DNA of 64,000 nucleotides from Phocoena phocoena (lineage: Eukaryota > Chordata > Mammalia > Artiodactyla > Phocoenidae). Shown piece after piece: positions 36,391-48,751 of this stretch. Position 1 is the stretch's first letter. Every line of letters starts with the position of its first letter. The position numbers were made by a program, and so were the translations under genes. The stretch lies in contig NC_089235.1 of assembly GCF_963924675.1 (NCBI RefSeq), positions 60,880,220 to 60,944,219 of the forward strand, read 5' to 3'. The notes beneath the pieces were generated by a model that was not told where the DNA came from, did no database searches, and saw only the letters and a list, made by a program, of their open reading frames with translations.

Positions 36391-36889
36391 TTGTAACGCC
36401 CTCCCGGCCCTCACTCTGAGACACTCTACTGTCTGCATCGGCTGCTGAGGCTCTCTCTGCCATCGTGTCTTGATTTTTCACAATCCTCTTTGCCCATTTT
36501 ATCAGAGCCTACAAGGGTACTAGGATTCCTGCAGCCGCCAGCATCCCAGGGCTGGAACTGCATTCTGGCTTCAGTCCTGAAAGCTATCTTCGGGCCACTT
36601 GGCACCTGCGATCATTTGGGTAGTTTACATTCACCCTTGGAGAGGGACAGGAGACAAAAGTGGTCTTCTGAGGCCTTGAATAGGTGAAGGTCAGCAAGAT
36701 GTGTGTGTCAAGTGTTAATCTGAAATCATTCTCTCCTAAGTCCCCAAATAATCCCCTGCTTTCTTTTCTTGCCAGAAAACAGGCTGCCCTCAGAATGAAG
36801 TAACAGTATGATTTTAGACACCTCCAGATGAGTTTCGACATGAAGAACGGCACAGTGCTAGTAGGTAGAAGGTGTCGATAAATGATTAA

Positions 36890-37035
36890 CTTAGTGGTTT
36901 GTTTATATCATTTCATTTAATCTTCACAACGACTCTCTGAGACAGGTATTGTTATTATTATCAGCTCCGTTTCGGAGATGAAGAAGTGAGGTTGAATGAC
37001 CTGTCTAGGTTAAGCAGCTTGTCCAAGATCTCAAG
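36890..37035 (-). mobile_element. MIR SINE relic
   Basis: tcatttaatcttcacaacga, gagacaggtattgttattat, ggttgaatgacctgtctagg in antisense MIR order. Confidence 0.75.
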
Positions 37036-37701
37036 AAGGTTGCGATTTACCGACACCAGAGGCGTTTGTGGAGACCAAGTATGCCACCAAAAGCAATATG
37101 ACAGCTGTTTGCAACACAAGGCCACTTGGCAGAAAGCCTTAGGAAGTGGTACCATTTACTCCATAAGCACTGAAGCATGAGACCTTTATTTCTGAGGGGG
37201 GTGTAATGCTCATCCTTTTCAAACCTTTATATACGCTTACCCTTCCCTCAAGGGTATCACAGAATTCCCACCCCTAACAAAAGATAACACTACTTTCTCA
37301 TAAGATCATGAAGAAGGTTTTGCCATTACTATCACACAAGCATTAAGAAACAGACATTATCTGATGAAGGTTCCCATAATCAGCCAAATGGTTACTAACT
37401 GGTTGATAAATTCTAGGGGTGGAATAACTGGGATTTTCTTATATCCTTAAGGGAGGGACTAAGAAAAAGAATCTAGACACTTGGAATCTAAGCTAAGTTC
37501 TGACACTGCCTTCAGGATTTCATCCAAATGGGCCATTACCTCCAGTTCGGAGGAGAAAAGAAGTACATTAAGGACCATTTCTAGGCTTAAGTCAGGAGGA
37601 TTTCACTCTCTGTTAACTCACTCTGAGCTACACCTGTGTGCTCCTTACATATTTAAACATTACTAACTTGGTCATCAGGAATCTCTGATAATGTAGCTCA
37701 G
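37036..37701. other. Unassigned intronic DNA
   Basis: No feature identified. Confidence 0.45.
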
Positions 37702-37710
37702 CGTTATTTA

Positions 37711-38105
37711 GAGACTTCCCTGGTGAAGTGGTTAAGAATCCGCCTGCCAGTGCAGGGGACACCGGTTCGATCTCTGGTCCAGGAAGATCCCACGTGCCGC
37801 GGAGCAATTAAGTCCGTGCACCACAACTACTGAGCCTGCGCTCTAGAGCCCACGAGCCACAACTACTGAGCCCACGTGCCACAACTACTGAACCCACATG
37901 CCACAACTACTGAGCCCACGTGCCACAACTACTGAAGCCCATGTGCCTAGAGCCGGAGCTCCGCAACAAGAGAAACCACCGCAATGAGAAGCCCGCGCAC
38001 CACAACTAAGAGTAGCCCCCGCTTGATGCAACTGGAGAAAGCCTGTGTGCAGCGATGAAGACCCAATGCAACCAAATAAATAAATAAAAATAAAATTTTA
38101 AAAAA
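37711..38105 (+). mobile_element. CHR SINE, long form, with internal 22-bp array
   Basis: Head gacttccctggtgaagtggt (missing a few bases of the usual ggcgcagtgg), B box accggttcgatctctggt, gaagcccgcgcaccacaact, gcaaccaaataaataaataa tail. ccacaactactga recurs at 37857, 37879, 37901 and 37923 with exact 22-bp spacing, which lengthens this copy to about 395 bp. Duplication cgttattta at 37702-37710 and 38106-38114. Confidence 0.93.
37857..37944 (+). repeat. Four-copy 22-bp array inside a SINE
   Basis: Unit ccacaactactgagcccacg + tg, repeated four times at exact 22-bp intervals with single-base differences (gagccc/aaccc, acgtg/acatg). One more dispersed ccacaactactga lies at 37821. Confidence 0.93.
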
Positions 38106-38114
38106 CGTTATTTA

Positions 38115-39430
<1,316 letters not shown>

Positions 39431-40681
39431 CTATAAATACAGAAGGAAAAGAAGATCTGTCAGTGCCAGCCTCATGCCTAGAAAGGCACTGCTGTTAGAA
39501 GTCCTATAGTGTGGTAAAGGCTACAGGCTGGATTCCCTGAAGATAAACATCTGACTCTTGTCTTCCTCTGAGCCTCTGCAGACCTTCTCCATGCCCCCGA
39601 AAGCCAGAAAGAAAAGGTCCAGGTGGAGAAGGCCATGAATTCTCTCTTCTGGGAGAAGTCCCCAGGAAGTAGTGTTTTCTGATGACTCCTCTAACAACAA
39701 GACAATTAGGTTGCTAAGCAACTGACTAAATTTTAGGGGTGAAACAGCTGCCAAGTGGCCTTTCTCTGTATCCCAAGAAAGTGTCCATTTCTCACTATCC
39801 TCTGATATCTCTAGGACCTAGGATAACTGGCCCCAGCAGGTGCTAATAATTAGTTTAGGAACGAATGTTATAGGATTTAGATACCTACATACGAATAGCT
39901 CCTGAGAGCTCTGGATTTAGGGTGGCCCTGTAAAGTCTAGGAATTAGTTATGCGCAGTAGGTAAGGAAAAAGTCAATTCCACCAGCACGTGGGGAATGGT
40001 AATAAGATAATGAGTGTAGCTAGACTTCATGTAGAAGCCAACTAGCCGGAGCCATTTATTGTTCACTGGATCTTTCAGGGAGGCTTATGAAACAAAACAG
40101 AACACAGAGGTGCAAAGGACCCAGCCTTTGACCAATGGCGGGTTAGAAATACATTCATTCATCAACAAGCATCAACTGTGCTAGATGCTGGTCTGCCTCA
40201 TAGATCCCAGGGACTTGGCTGAGGCTAAGTGAAAGCTTAACCAGCTATAATCTTTATCATTCTGGATCAGTGTTTGCATTCTGGATAAGGATTTTAATAC
40301 AAGCAGTTCTCTAAAGGATGTTGGACAGTATACAGACCTGGCCTTAAATATCACTGACCTCACTAGGGATCATTCTCTTTCACTTCTCTTTCAATCTCTC
40401 AGATTATGCGAAGGGGAGAGCCTTGATTTTGTATGAGCGTGATTTAACATCTTTCTAACACCTGCTAACATGATCTTTGACAAAGAGAGGGCTTCCTTCA
40501 GCCTCGGAACTGTCATTGGAAAGCAGAATTTTCATCTAGCATATAATAACTGCTGTGTTTTACTTTTTTTATATTTAAGGTTACCTTTTTTTATGACAAA
40601 TAAATTATGGCAAAAATACATTCTATTTTCTGTAGGAATACCTAGATTGCTTTTAAAACAAATTTGAGTTAATAAAAAGCT
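39431..40681. other. Unassigned intronic DNA beside the SAMD12 acceptor
   Basis: Includes the polypyrimidine tract and branch region (minus strand, about 39431-39467). Near 40145-40190 a short L2-like piece (attcattcatcaacaagcat) is possible. The frame at 39521-39754 shows no homology that I know. Confidence 0.45.
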
Positions 40682-40758
40682 GGGTCATTATTTACAACTG
40701 CCAAGATACAGAAGCAACTTAAATGTCCATCAATAGATGAATCAATAAAGAAGATGTG

Positions 40759-40807
<49 letters not shown>

Positions 40808-41249
40808 GAAATACTACTCATCAGTAAAGAAGAATGAAATTTTGCCATTTGCAGCAACATGGATAGACTTTGAGGCCGTTATGCTAAGTGAAATAAGTCA
40901 GAGAAAGACATATACTGTATGATATCACTTACATGTGGAATCTAAAAAATACAACAAACTAGTGACTATAACAACAAAGAAGCAGACTTGCAGATATACA
41001 GAACAGACTAGTGGTTACCAGTGGGGAGACGGAAGAGGGGAGGGGCATGATAGGAGGAGGGGACTATGAGGTACAAACTAATAGGTATAAAATAAGCTAC
41101 AAGAATATACTGTACAAAACCGGAATATAGCCAATGTTTTATAATAACTATAAATGGAGTATAAGCTTTAAAATTGTGTCTCACTATATACTGTATACCT
41201 GTAACTTATAATATTGTACATCAACTATACTTCAATAAAAAATGGGTCC
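40682..41249 (+). mobile_element. L1 3' end (ORF2 tail and 3' UTR), older subfamily
   Basis: Sense order: acaactgccaagatacagaa, aatgtccatcaatagatgaa, gccatttgcagcaacatgga, gctaagtgaaataagtcaga, then the UTR to gtacatcaactatacttcaa + taaaa. An AT/GT microsatellite has grown inside the ORF2 tail. No coding frame survives. Confidence 0.9.
40757..40805. repeat. (TG)n(TA)n compound microsatellite
   Basis: About 10 TG units followed by about 14 TA units, located at the L1 position that normally reads gatgtggtayatatatacaat, so it arose inside the element. Confidence 0.95.
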
Positions 41250-41639
41250 ATTTCAAGAAAAATTAAGGAAACAATAATACAGATGGTAATAGTAAAAAGA
41301 GTGGAAGTGAAATGCAGGTGATTCAAGTTTAGAAAACAGTGTTCAGGTGTTATTTTTTATTAGTATATTTTGAATTGTATGATTCTTTGGGCCATCACTT
41401 ATAAAATAATTACAAATAAAACATCATTTTTTACTTTGTGCTGTGGTAATTTTTCTTCTTTTACTTTCAGGAGTGGCAGACTGTATTTTTCCAAAGATGA
41501 TTTTATATATGCACAGATACATACATACACACATACATATCTCCTTTTCACTGATTGTGACTTTCATTCCTCCACCGATATTTGGGGTTGATGTTGTCTC
41601 TGTCTGAATTTTGACAGGGTTCATGGAGGGCCTGGCCAA
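41250..41639. other. Unassigned intronic DNA
   Basis: A short catacatacacacatacata stretch near 41520 is the only notable pattern. Confidence 0.4.
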
Positions 41640-42035
41640 TGGAGTACAGCAGAATTGATGCTCTCTGTGACTTCTGAGGCTACATCAGAAAAGAGATAGA
41701 GCTTCTGCCTGGCTCACCCTCTCTGGCACTCACCTTCAGAACCTGGCCACTATATTGTGAGGAAGCTCTGACCACATGAAGAGACCAGGTAGAGGAGTTT
41801 TGGCCAATCCCCCAGCTTAAAGTCTCAGCTGACAGCTACCACCAACCCTATCAACTGTCAGACAAATGAGTAACCAAGCTTTAGATGATTCCAGCTACCA
41901 GGATTCAAATCTTCCAGCTCAAACTTCCAGACGCCATGATGCAGAGACATACATAATCCACTAGCAACATGTATAGTTGTCTTCCACCATTAAGTGTTGG
42001 GGTAATTTGTTTTGCAACCCTAGTAACTGGAACAC
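41640..42035 (+). mobile_element. MLT1-like MaLR LTR
   Basis: gcttctgcctggctcaccct, tattgtgaggaagctctgac + cacatg, tcagctgacagctaccacca, ttagatgattccagctacca, then ttaagtgttggggtaatttg and ctagtaactggaacac. Clear LTR order in sense orientation, with no internal region attached. Confidence 0.75.
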
Positions 42036-43247
42036 TCAGTGAGGATACAATAGTTACGACTGTGCTCCCCGGAGTGCCTTGCACTTAACAGATGCTCTAC
42101 AGAGCCACAATGAACAAGCGAAGAAATTAATGAAATGAAACCATTCTCACTGAGTCTGAGCTCACAGACCTGCCTTACTTTTAATCAGCAGCGAATTTCA
42201 AGTCTAGCCCTCGCTGCTCTACCCCGACTGCGTGCTGCCCACGTGGCTCCTGATCAAACTTGTCCGTCTCCCCCTTCCACTCTGCATACTCTAGTCACAG
42301 ACTGCCAGCCATCTTCCCTCTAATCACTGCATACAACCATATCAATTGCTTTCCTAATTTTGATGAGAAAGAAGGGGCTCTGGCATGGATGGTGCAGATG
42401 AGTGCATGCTTTGTTGTTGTTTAGCTTTTTCCCTTTTGCTAGTCATCACTTTTCCCTCGCATGATTAGGAAACCAGAGTTTCAGCTCTTTGAGCTAGGAA
42501 TGCACTTCCCACCATGTTTCACAAGTCAGCACCTCTGAATCTGCCTCCTTTCTGCTCTAAAAATTTTCCTTCAGATTAGCTGAATGAGTTCCTAGCTGAC
42601 ACATCATTGCCCTGAAACCCCTTGCAAGTTTCTCGCAAGTAAAGCTAATCACATCTTTTGCAAACTCCTATAAACCAGTCACAGAAGGCTGTAAATTAGG
42701 AAGGGAAAGGCAAGAAGATAAATTGCTCGTACATCAATTTACCAAACTTCCTGAGAGGTCATTCTTTAACTTGCTCATTTCCTAGGAAATGGAACACCCT
42801 CAGCTCCAAGACAAGCCTCATCAACTTGAGATTCGGGGAGAGATTAATCCAAACACACCAAGTCAACTCAGAATACATCCTCACCAGCTTACCATGTACT
42901 CTGGTGTTATAAATTTCCTTTGATTATAAATCCAGGTGTTCTGAGGCTAACAATCCAGGTGTTGCTTTGCTTTGCCTTCACAATATACTCTTACTCAGCA
43001 GTAATTTGGTGTTACATGCTTGGACAGCAATAAACGTAAGGCTTCAGGTACAGACTTTTAAGACCACACGAACCTACGGGATCTGCCTCCATGTAAACAG
43101 GCATAACAAATACAGTGGGGAGGGGTGCAGATTCCTACCATTAATAAGCCCTGTTTGTCTCTTACTCAGATAGTGATACATGTATCGGCCCCGTTTATCA
43201 ACTGATTCTTAGCTTTGGCTCTAATATGAACTTGTTATTAGTTTCCT
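42036..43247. other. Unassigned intronic DNA
   Basis: A weak L2-end-like motif lies near 42070-42110 (gtgccttgcacttaacagat). Nothing else is identified in about 1.2 kb. Confidence 0.4.
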
Positions 43248-43259
43248 ACACATTAACTT

Positions 43260-43832
43260 TTTTTTTATCTGAATAATTATTTTCTTAACATCTTTATGGC
43301 ACTATAATTGCTTTACAATGGTGTGTTAGTTTCTGCTGTATAACAAAGTGAATCAGCCATACATATACATATATCCCCAGATCCCCTCCCTCTTGCATCT
43401 CCCTCCCACCCTCCCTATCCCACCCCTCTAGGTGGTCACAAAGCACCGAGCTGATCTCCCTGTGCTATGCGGCTGCTTCCCACTAGCTATCTAGTTTACA
43501 TTCGGTAGTGTATGTATGTACGTACCACTCTCTCACTTCGTCCCGGCTTCCCCTTCCCCCTCCCGGCATCCTCAAGTCCGTTCTCTACGTCTGTGTCTTT
43601 ATTCCTGTCCTGCCCCTAGGTTCTTCAGAACCATGTTTTCTTTTTTTAGATTCCATACATAAGCGTTAGCCTACGGTATGTGTTGTTCTTTCTGACTTAC
43701 CCCACTCCGTATGACAGTCTCTGGGTCCACCCACCTCACTACCAGGACATGGAAGCCACCTGAGCGTCCATCGACAGATGAATGGATAAAGAAGATGTGG
43801 CCCATGTATACAGTGAACTATGACTCAGCCAC
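43260..43832 (-). mobile_element. L1 insertion with 5' inversion (twin-priming type), copy 1
   Basis: From about 43281 to 43742 the plus strand reads antisense L1 3' UTR and ORF2 tail (aacatctttatggcactata to tgggtccacccacctcacta). At 43743 orientation flips: aggacatggaagccacctga to tgactcagcc is sense ORF2. In L1 order the flipped piece lies just 5' of the antisense piece, with only about 25 bp lost between them. The duplication acacattaactt (43248-43259) / acacactaactt (43833-43844) brackets the whole unit, so it is one insertion. Confidence 0.92.
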
Positions 43833-43844
43833 ACACACTAACTT

Positions 43845-44040
43845 GTGAAGAGCCATCGTGGACTTCAGCTGCCTCAGTGCGCGCTGCCGAGATTCTCTAT
43901 TCTCAGAGCAGACTTTTGTTTGTTCCGCCTCAGCTGCTCGCCTAGCAGCCCAGGTCAACCTGCGCTCCTCTGCCTTCTGTCACGATGCCCCCAACCCCAA
44001 TAGCAACCAGGCTTGGGGAGTGAATGCCATAACCAGGCTC
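43845..44040. other. Short unique segment between two inverted L1s
   Basis: Roughly 200 bp, richer in G+C than its neighbours (gtgcgcgctgccgagattct, aggtcaacctgcgctcctct). Not part of either L1. It reads open on the plus strand from 43858 into the next element, but I see no known protein or splice sites. Confidence 0.4.
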
Positions 44041-44297
44041 TTTTCTTTCTTTCTTTTCTTTTTTTTAATCGAAGCAGAGTTGATCTAAAATGGTGTGCCA
44101 ATCTCCGCTGGGCAGCAAAGGGACTCAGTCAGCCACAAAGAAAGAACTAAATAACGCCATTTGCAGCAACACGGATGCAACTGGAGGTGATCATACTAAG
44201 TGAAGGAAGTCAGCAAGAGAGAGACACCTACCGCATGCTATCCCTCATCCGTGGAATCTAAAAGATGGCACAAATGAACCTATGTACAAAGCAGAAA
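44041..44297 (-). mobile_element. L1 insertion with 5' inversion, copy 2 (older subfamily)
   Basis: T/C-rich tail, then antisense 3' UTR (aatcgaagcagagttgatct, gctgggcagcaaagggactc) to about 44139, followed by sense ORF2/3' UTR sequence (acgccatttgcagcaacacg, catactaagtgaaggaagtc, ccgtggaatctaaaagatgg). This is the cattle-like L1 3' end, not the type at 43260. Candidate short duplication cataacc (44028-44034, 44298-44304) is weak. Confidence 0.8.
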
Positions 44298-44304
44298 CAT
44301 AACC

Positions 44305-44878
44305 TGATTTCTTTAAAAGGCTTAGACCTGATTTCCACGGGCCATTTGGAACAAGCATGTGTTAAACGCACATCAATCTCTTTATCACATTGTCCCACTG
44401 GGAGGTGCAGAGGTGTCCAGTCTTCGTAGCTCCATAGTGTTACTCAACTCTCCTCCTTTCCTCTGCCACCCAACACTCATGCCTCTCTCCACACCCAACG
44501 TTAGGTAATTTTCTCGAATATGCTGCATTTTATTTCTCCCCCACAGAAGGAGCCTAAACCGAAATAACAGTTTGTAAAGCAAAGAGATAGTATTTCATAT
44601 TCAGTAGAAAATAATAAAAAAAAATCTGGCCCAAGGCAAACATCAGAAAAACCACTTGCCCTGTTTCTTTCTCTACACTCAGGCCTGCTACATCATTCTC
44701 TGGATTTCCGTCCCTGGAGACAATTTTGGTTTGTTCTGCTGCCCCTGAAAGAGGCCGGAGGCAGTTCGGTACCTTCTCCATGCATTGTAACATCACGCGG
44801 AATTCTAGGCATTTTCTTTCTGAATTGGTCCTGGCCTTTCTATAGACAACCTGAATGTGTATTTCAGATGCCTTCACG
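44305..44878. other. Unassigned intronic DNA
   Basis: No feature identified; the 107-codon minus-strand frame (44554-44877) has no recognisable domain. Confidence 0.4.
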
Positions 44879-45233
44879 TTTTTTTTTTTTTTTTTAGCAT
44901 CTTTATTGGAGTATAATTGCTTTACAATGGTGTGTTAGTTGCTGCTGTATAACAAAGTGAATCAGCTATACGTATACATATATCCCCATATCTCCTCCTT
45001 CTTGCATCTCCCTCCCACCCTCCCTATCCCACCCCTCTAGGTGGTCACAAAGCACCAAGCTGATCTCCCTGTGCTATGAGGCTGCTTCCCACTAGCTATC
45101 TGTTTTACATTTGGTAGTGTATAGGGGCAGGACAGGAATAAAGACACAGACATAGAGAATGGACTTGAGGACACAGGGAGGGGGAAGGGTAAGCTGGGAT
45201 CAAGTGAGGGAGTAGCATTGACATATACACACT
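44879..45233 (-). mobile_element. L1 insertion with 5' inversion, copy 3
   Basis: Poly-T, then antisense 3' UTR (agcatctttattggagtata to tttacatttggtagtgtata). At about 45124 orientation flips to sense 3' UTR: ggggcaggacaggaataaag to attgacatatacacac. In L1 order the flipped segment ends exactly where the antisense segment begins (both share tatacac). No clear target duplication found. Confidence 0.88.
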
Positions 45234-45950
45234 TTCTGTTTTACAGAGACCTCACTTTATGCAAAAGAGACATTACATTCCTGAGGGAAAAGTTGTTTGC
45301 AAATTACTTTATTTTGCAAGTAATTCCTACTTTAATTTACCCTTATTCAATAATTTCAGCTACATTTTACAGTAACTTCTGATTTGCATTTAACTGGAAA
45401 GAGTTCTCAAGTTTTAAGTTCTTTAAGGTAAACCTGAAGCATTTCTGCTAAGTAATAAAAAATGTTTTAAAGAAGTTTGATATTGAAAGAACATATCAAT
45501 ATTACAAAGTGCTTTTAAAGTTAAATTTTATCTTGTAATTCAATTATCCCTTATTTGTTTTGCAATATAAATTCTCTTTTAAATTACTGTGTTTTGATTT
45601 ATAAGAGAATGCTGAAATTTTAAGTCCCCAGTAGTTGTACAAACTCTTAAGGAGCTAAGCTTACATGAAGCCCAGTGGGTTGATTGTGAAAAAATAGAGA
45701 AAGCAAAGACTGTTGTTTATTTCCACTGGCAGGACAAAGCAAGCTTTATGGCCAAATATCAGGAAGTGGTAAACGTACTTGCAGCATCTCATTATAAGCA
45801 AGCATTTGCAAACTCTAAAAATGCTTCTTCCTTCTCTTACCACCTTGCAATGTTTTTTCTTTAGTTCTAGGTCTTCTTTTTATTGGCTTCTATTGTGTCA
45901 TCTTACTCAAGATTGGAAAAAGGAGGGAAGAGAGGGAAGAGGGGAGAGGA
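45234..45950. other. Unassigned intronic DNA
   Basis: AT-rich with no recognised repeat. Confidence 0.4.
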
Positions 45951-45959
45951 ACACACACA

Positions 45960-45998
<39 letters not shown>
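45951..45998. repeat. (CA)n microsatellite
   Basis: About 24 units with a single T interruption (acacatacac), preceded by a purine-rich stretch. Yields a His/Thr frame with no coding meaning. Confidence 0.96.
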
Positions 45999-45999
<1 letters not shown>

Positions 46000-46683
46000 A
46001 ACCTATTAATGTATATTTTAGCAGCTTTTATGCTCATTTACCAAAAAAAAGGGCCTCTAATTACCGAGAAGGATGTGCTAGTTCACAGAATACTTGGCAT
46101 TTAATTAAATAATTTTTAAGTACTAATAATGCCCTCTTCTGCGACCTGAACTCTTTCATGGGAAAACTGGTTAGACAAATTTTAAAAGGTATCTCTTCTA
46201 TTGTATTCTATCCCCAGGGTAGTTTATAACATCCACCTGGTCACTTTGGGGTTCAAACCAAAATATCTTATGATGAATGACACTCTTAAACCTCTTGTCT
46301 TCTCAAGAGAGGATATCTCACTGCTAGAAAGTTTCCAGGTAAAAGCTGAACACCTTTCCTCTTGGATGAATGAAAGATTCATTTCATTCACATTTTCTAA
46401 CTTTGACCACTGCTTTAATATCACCTGGATCACTTTATGCTTCCTAATTTGTGATGCTGATCTCTTCTGAGCAGTATGGCCCCTCTAAGTAGCCGTAGTG
46501 GCTAAGCAACTTCAGTAATTTTTCCAAGTATACAGTGTGGCACTGGTTAGTTTCTTCAATTGTTTTCCATACAGCAACTGTTTTAGATCTTTTACTTTCC
46601 AGTCTCCTCCACAGGGCATTGTAGCTTGTTAATATTTCCTTCAAAAGGCAGGGTCTTAAATATGATGAATGAAATGTGTTATT
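45999..46683. other. Unassigned intronic DNA
   Basis: Opposing ORFs at 46201-46470 and 46224-46433 are mirror readings of the same sequence and not supported. Confidence 0.4.
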
Positions 46684-46694
46684 AAGCCTAAACC

Positions 46695-47422
46695 GAGGTT
46701 CCTTAAAAAACTACAAATAGAACTCCCATATGACCCAGCAATCCCACTACTGGGCATATACCCTGAGAAAACCATAATTCAAAGAGTCATGTACCAAAAT
46801 GTTCATTGCAGCTCTATTTACAATAGCCAGGACATGGAAACAACCTAAGCACCCATCATCGGATGAATGGATAAAGAAGATGTGGCACATATACACAATG
46901 GAATATTACTCAGCCTTAAAAAGAAATGAAATTGAGCTATTTGTAATGAGATGGATAGACCTAGAGTCTGTCATACAGAGTGAAGTAAGTCAGAAAGAAA
47001 AAGACAAATACCGTATGCTAACACATATATATGGAATTTAAGGGAAAAAAATGTCATGAAGAACCTAGGGGTAAGACAGGAATAAAGACGCAGACCTACT
47101 GGAGAACGGACTTGAGGATATGGGGAGGGGGAAGGGTGAGTTTTGACAGGGCGAGAGAGAGTCATGGACATATACACACTAACAAACATAGTAAGGTAGA
47201 TGGCTGGGGGGAAGCAGCCGCAAGGCTCAGGGATATTAGCTCTGTGCTTTGTGACAGCCTGGAGGGGTGGGATGGGGAGAGTGGGAGGGAGGGAGACGCA
47301 AGAGGGAAGACATATGGGAACATATGTATATGTATAGCTGATTCACTTTGTTATAAAGCAGAAACTAACACACCATTGTAAAGCAATTATACCCCAATAA
47401 AGATGTTTAAAAAAAAAAAAAA
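46695..47422 (+). mobile_element. 5'-truncated L1 (ORF2 tail and 3' UTR)
   Basis: Sense L1 from ggttccttaaaaaactacaa through catatgacccagcaatccca, the 3' UTR (aataaagacgcagac), to ttataccccaataaagatgt and an A tail. The perfect 11-bp duplication aagcctaaacc at 46684-46694 and 47423-47433 delimits it. Among the younger L1 copies here. Confidence 0.96.
46799..47041 (+). pseudogene. L1 ORF2 C-terminal fragment
   Basis: An 80-residue open frame matching the extreme C-terminus of L1 ORF2p (ALFTIARTWKQPKHPSSDEW, MEYYSALKRNEIELF). It lacks endonuclease, reverse transcriptase and cysteine motif because the insertion is truncated. Not functional. Confidence 0.9.
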
Positions 47423-47433
47423 AAGCCTAAACC

Positions 47434-48081
47434 TTCATTATTACTGAGTCATATCACTGACTATACAGGACTTAAGGGCAAGTTCTAAAACTTTGCATCT
47501 TCTTTAAATGAATTTCTGTCAAGCTACAGCTCTCTTATCCTGAAGGTAGATTTCTGTGAACCTCAATTTTGCAGGTTTCAATTCATCATTTGAGATCCTT
47601 ATTAAACAGGGTACTTGGTTATTCTCCCATATCTGCCCCACCCATGTAAAGAAAAGGTCTCTGAGGTCCTCAATAACTTTAAAGACTGTAACAGGGTCCT
47701 GGGATTAAAAGTTTGAGAACCACTGTTTTAAGGCATCATCATGGTGGTGTCATTAAAGGAAAAAAAGACATCTGGCTTGACATAATTGTTTTCCCTTAAT
47801 TTGTCCATATTGAATTTTTGATGGCTTTTTTCCTTCCTAAATGCTCAGAATCACAGAAACTGAAAGTTTGAAGGAATCTAAATAGTCAGTATGTTCAAGT
47901 TTAAACCCAAGGCAAGAGTCCAATCCACTTTAAGACATCTATCAATAAAATGGTGACTAGTAAACCTGGGCCATGATGGCTGTATCAAGGGTGTGTGTGT
48001 GTAAACAACTTTACTTGAATACATAAAAAGCAAATGTCAATCCCTTAACTGAAAATAATTACATTTTTCTTTTCTCTTTTT
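47434..48081. other. Unassigned DNA with a possible MER5/MER20-type end
   Basis: gggattaaaagtttgagaac + cactg at about 47700-47727 is like a hAT-Charlie terminal sequence. The stretch 47845-47925 (gaatcacagaaactgaaagt) also looks dispersed. Neither is certain. Confidence 0.35.
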
Positions 48082-48281
48082 TTTTTTTTGCGGTATGTGG
48101 GCCTCTCACTGTTGTGGCCTCTCCCGTTGCAGAGCACAGGCTCCGGACGCGCAGGCTCAGTGGCCATGGCTCACGGGCCCAGCCACTCCGCAGTATGTGG
48201 GATCTTCCCGGACCGGGGCACGAACCTGTGTCCCCCGCATCGGCAGGTGGACTCTCAACCACTGCGCCACCAGGGAAGCCC
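48082..48281 (-). mobile_element. CHR SINE, compact form
   Basis: Antisense copy: poly-T, gcggtatgtgggcctctcac, gcacaggctccggacgcgca, ccggaccggggcacgaacct, ccactgcgccaccagggaag. A tctcttttt duplication is likely (48073-48081, 48282-48290). A few substitutions from the compact consensus. Confidence 0.95.
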
Positions 48282-48751
48282 TCTCTTTTTCTTTGAAGCT
48301 GCCCAAGATCTAAAGAACTCTAGATCTAGATATGAGAAAATGATGATCTAGATTCAAGACCCTCCCTGAAAATTTACAGCATTAGAAAATGCATCCTGCG
48401 AAACACACCATTATTCCATTGCTATAAGCGTTAGTAATTTAAAATGGTCCTTTGTGTCAAAGCCAAAGTCAGACTTCCATCATCTTTCTCACTGATTTTT
48501 GAGTCCTACTTCTGGAGCAATTCAAGACAAATCTCACTACCCACTGCACTGATTTCCAGTCCACACATCACACTGGTGCTGTCCGTGGGATCACGTCTTT
48601 TAATTGTATGTCTCTCTCTGTTGCCTCCCCAGAGTAAAGAATCAAATACACAACTGATCACTTCACAGTTCCATCTGCAAACCTAGGAAACTTTTCTAAT
48701 TCAACTTGTCCAAAAATGAGCTCCTGTTCTTCCTCTCAAAACTGTCTTCTA
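48282..48751. other. Unassigned intronic DNA
   Basis: Between two CHR SINEs in opposite orientation; no further feature recognised. Confidence 0.4.
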
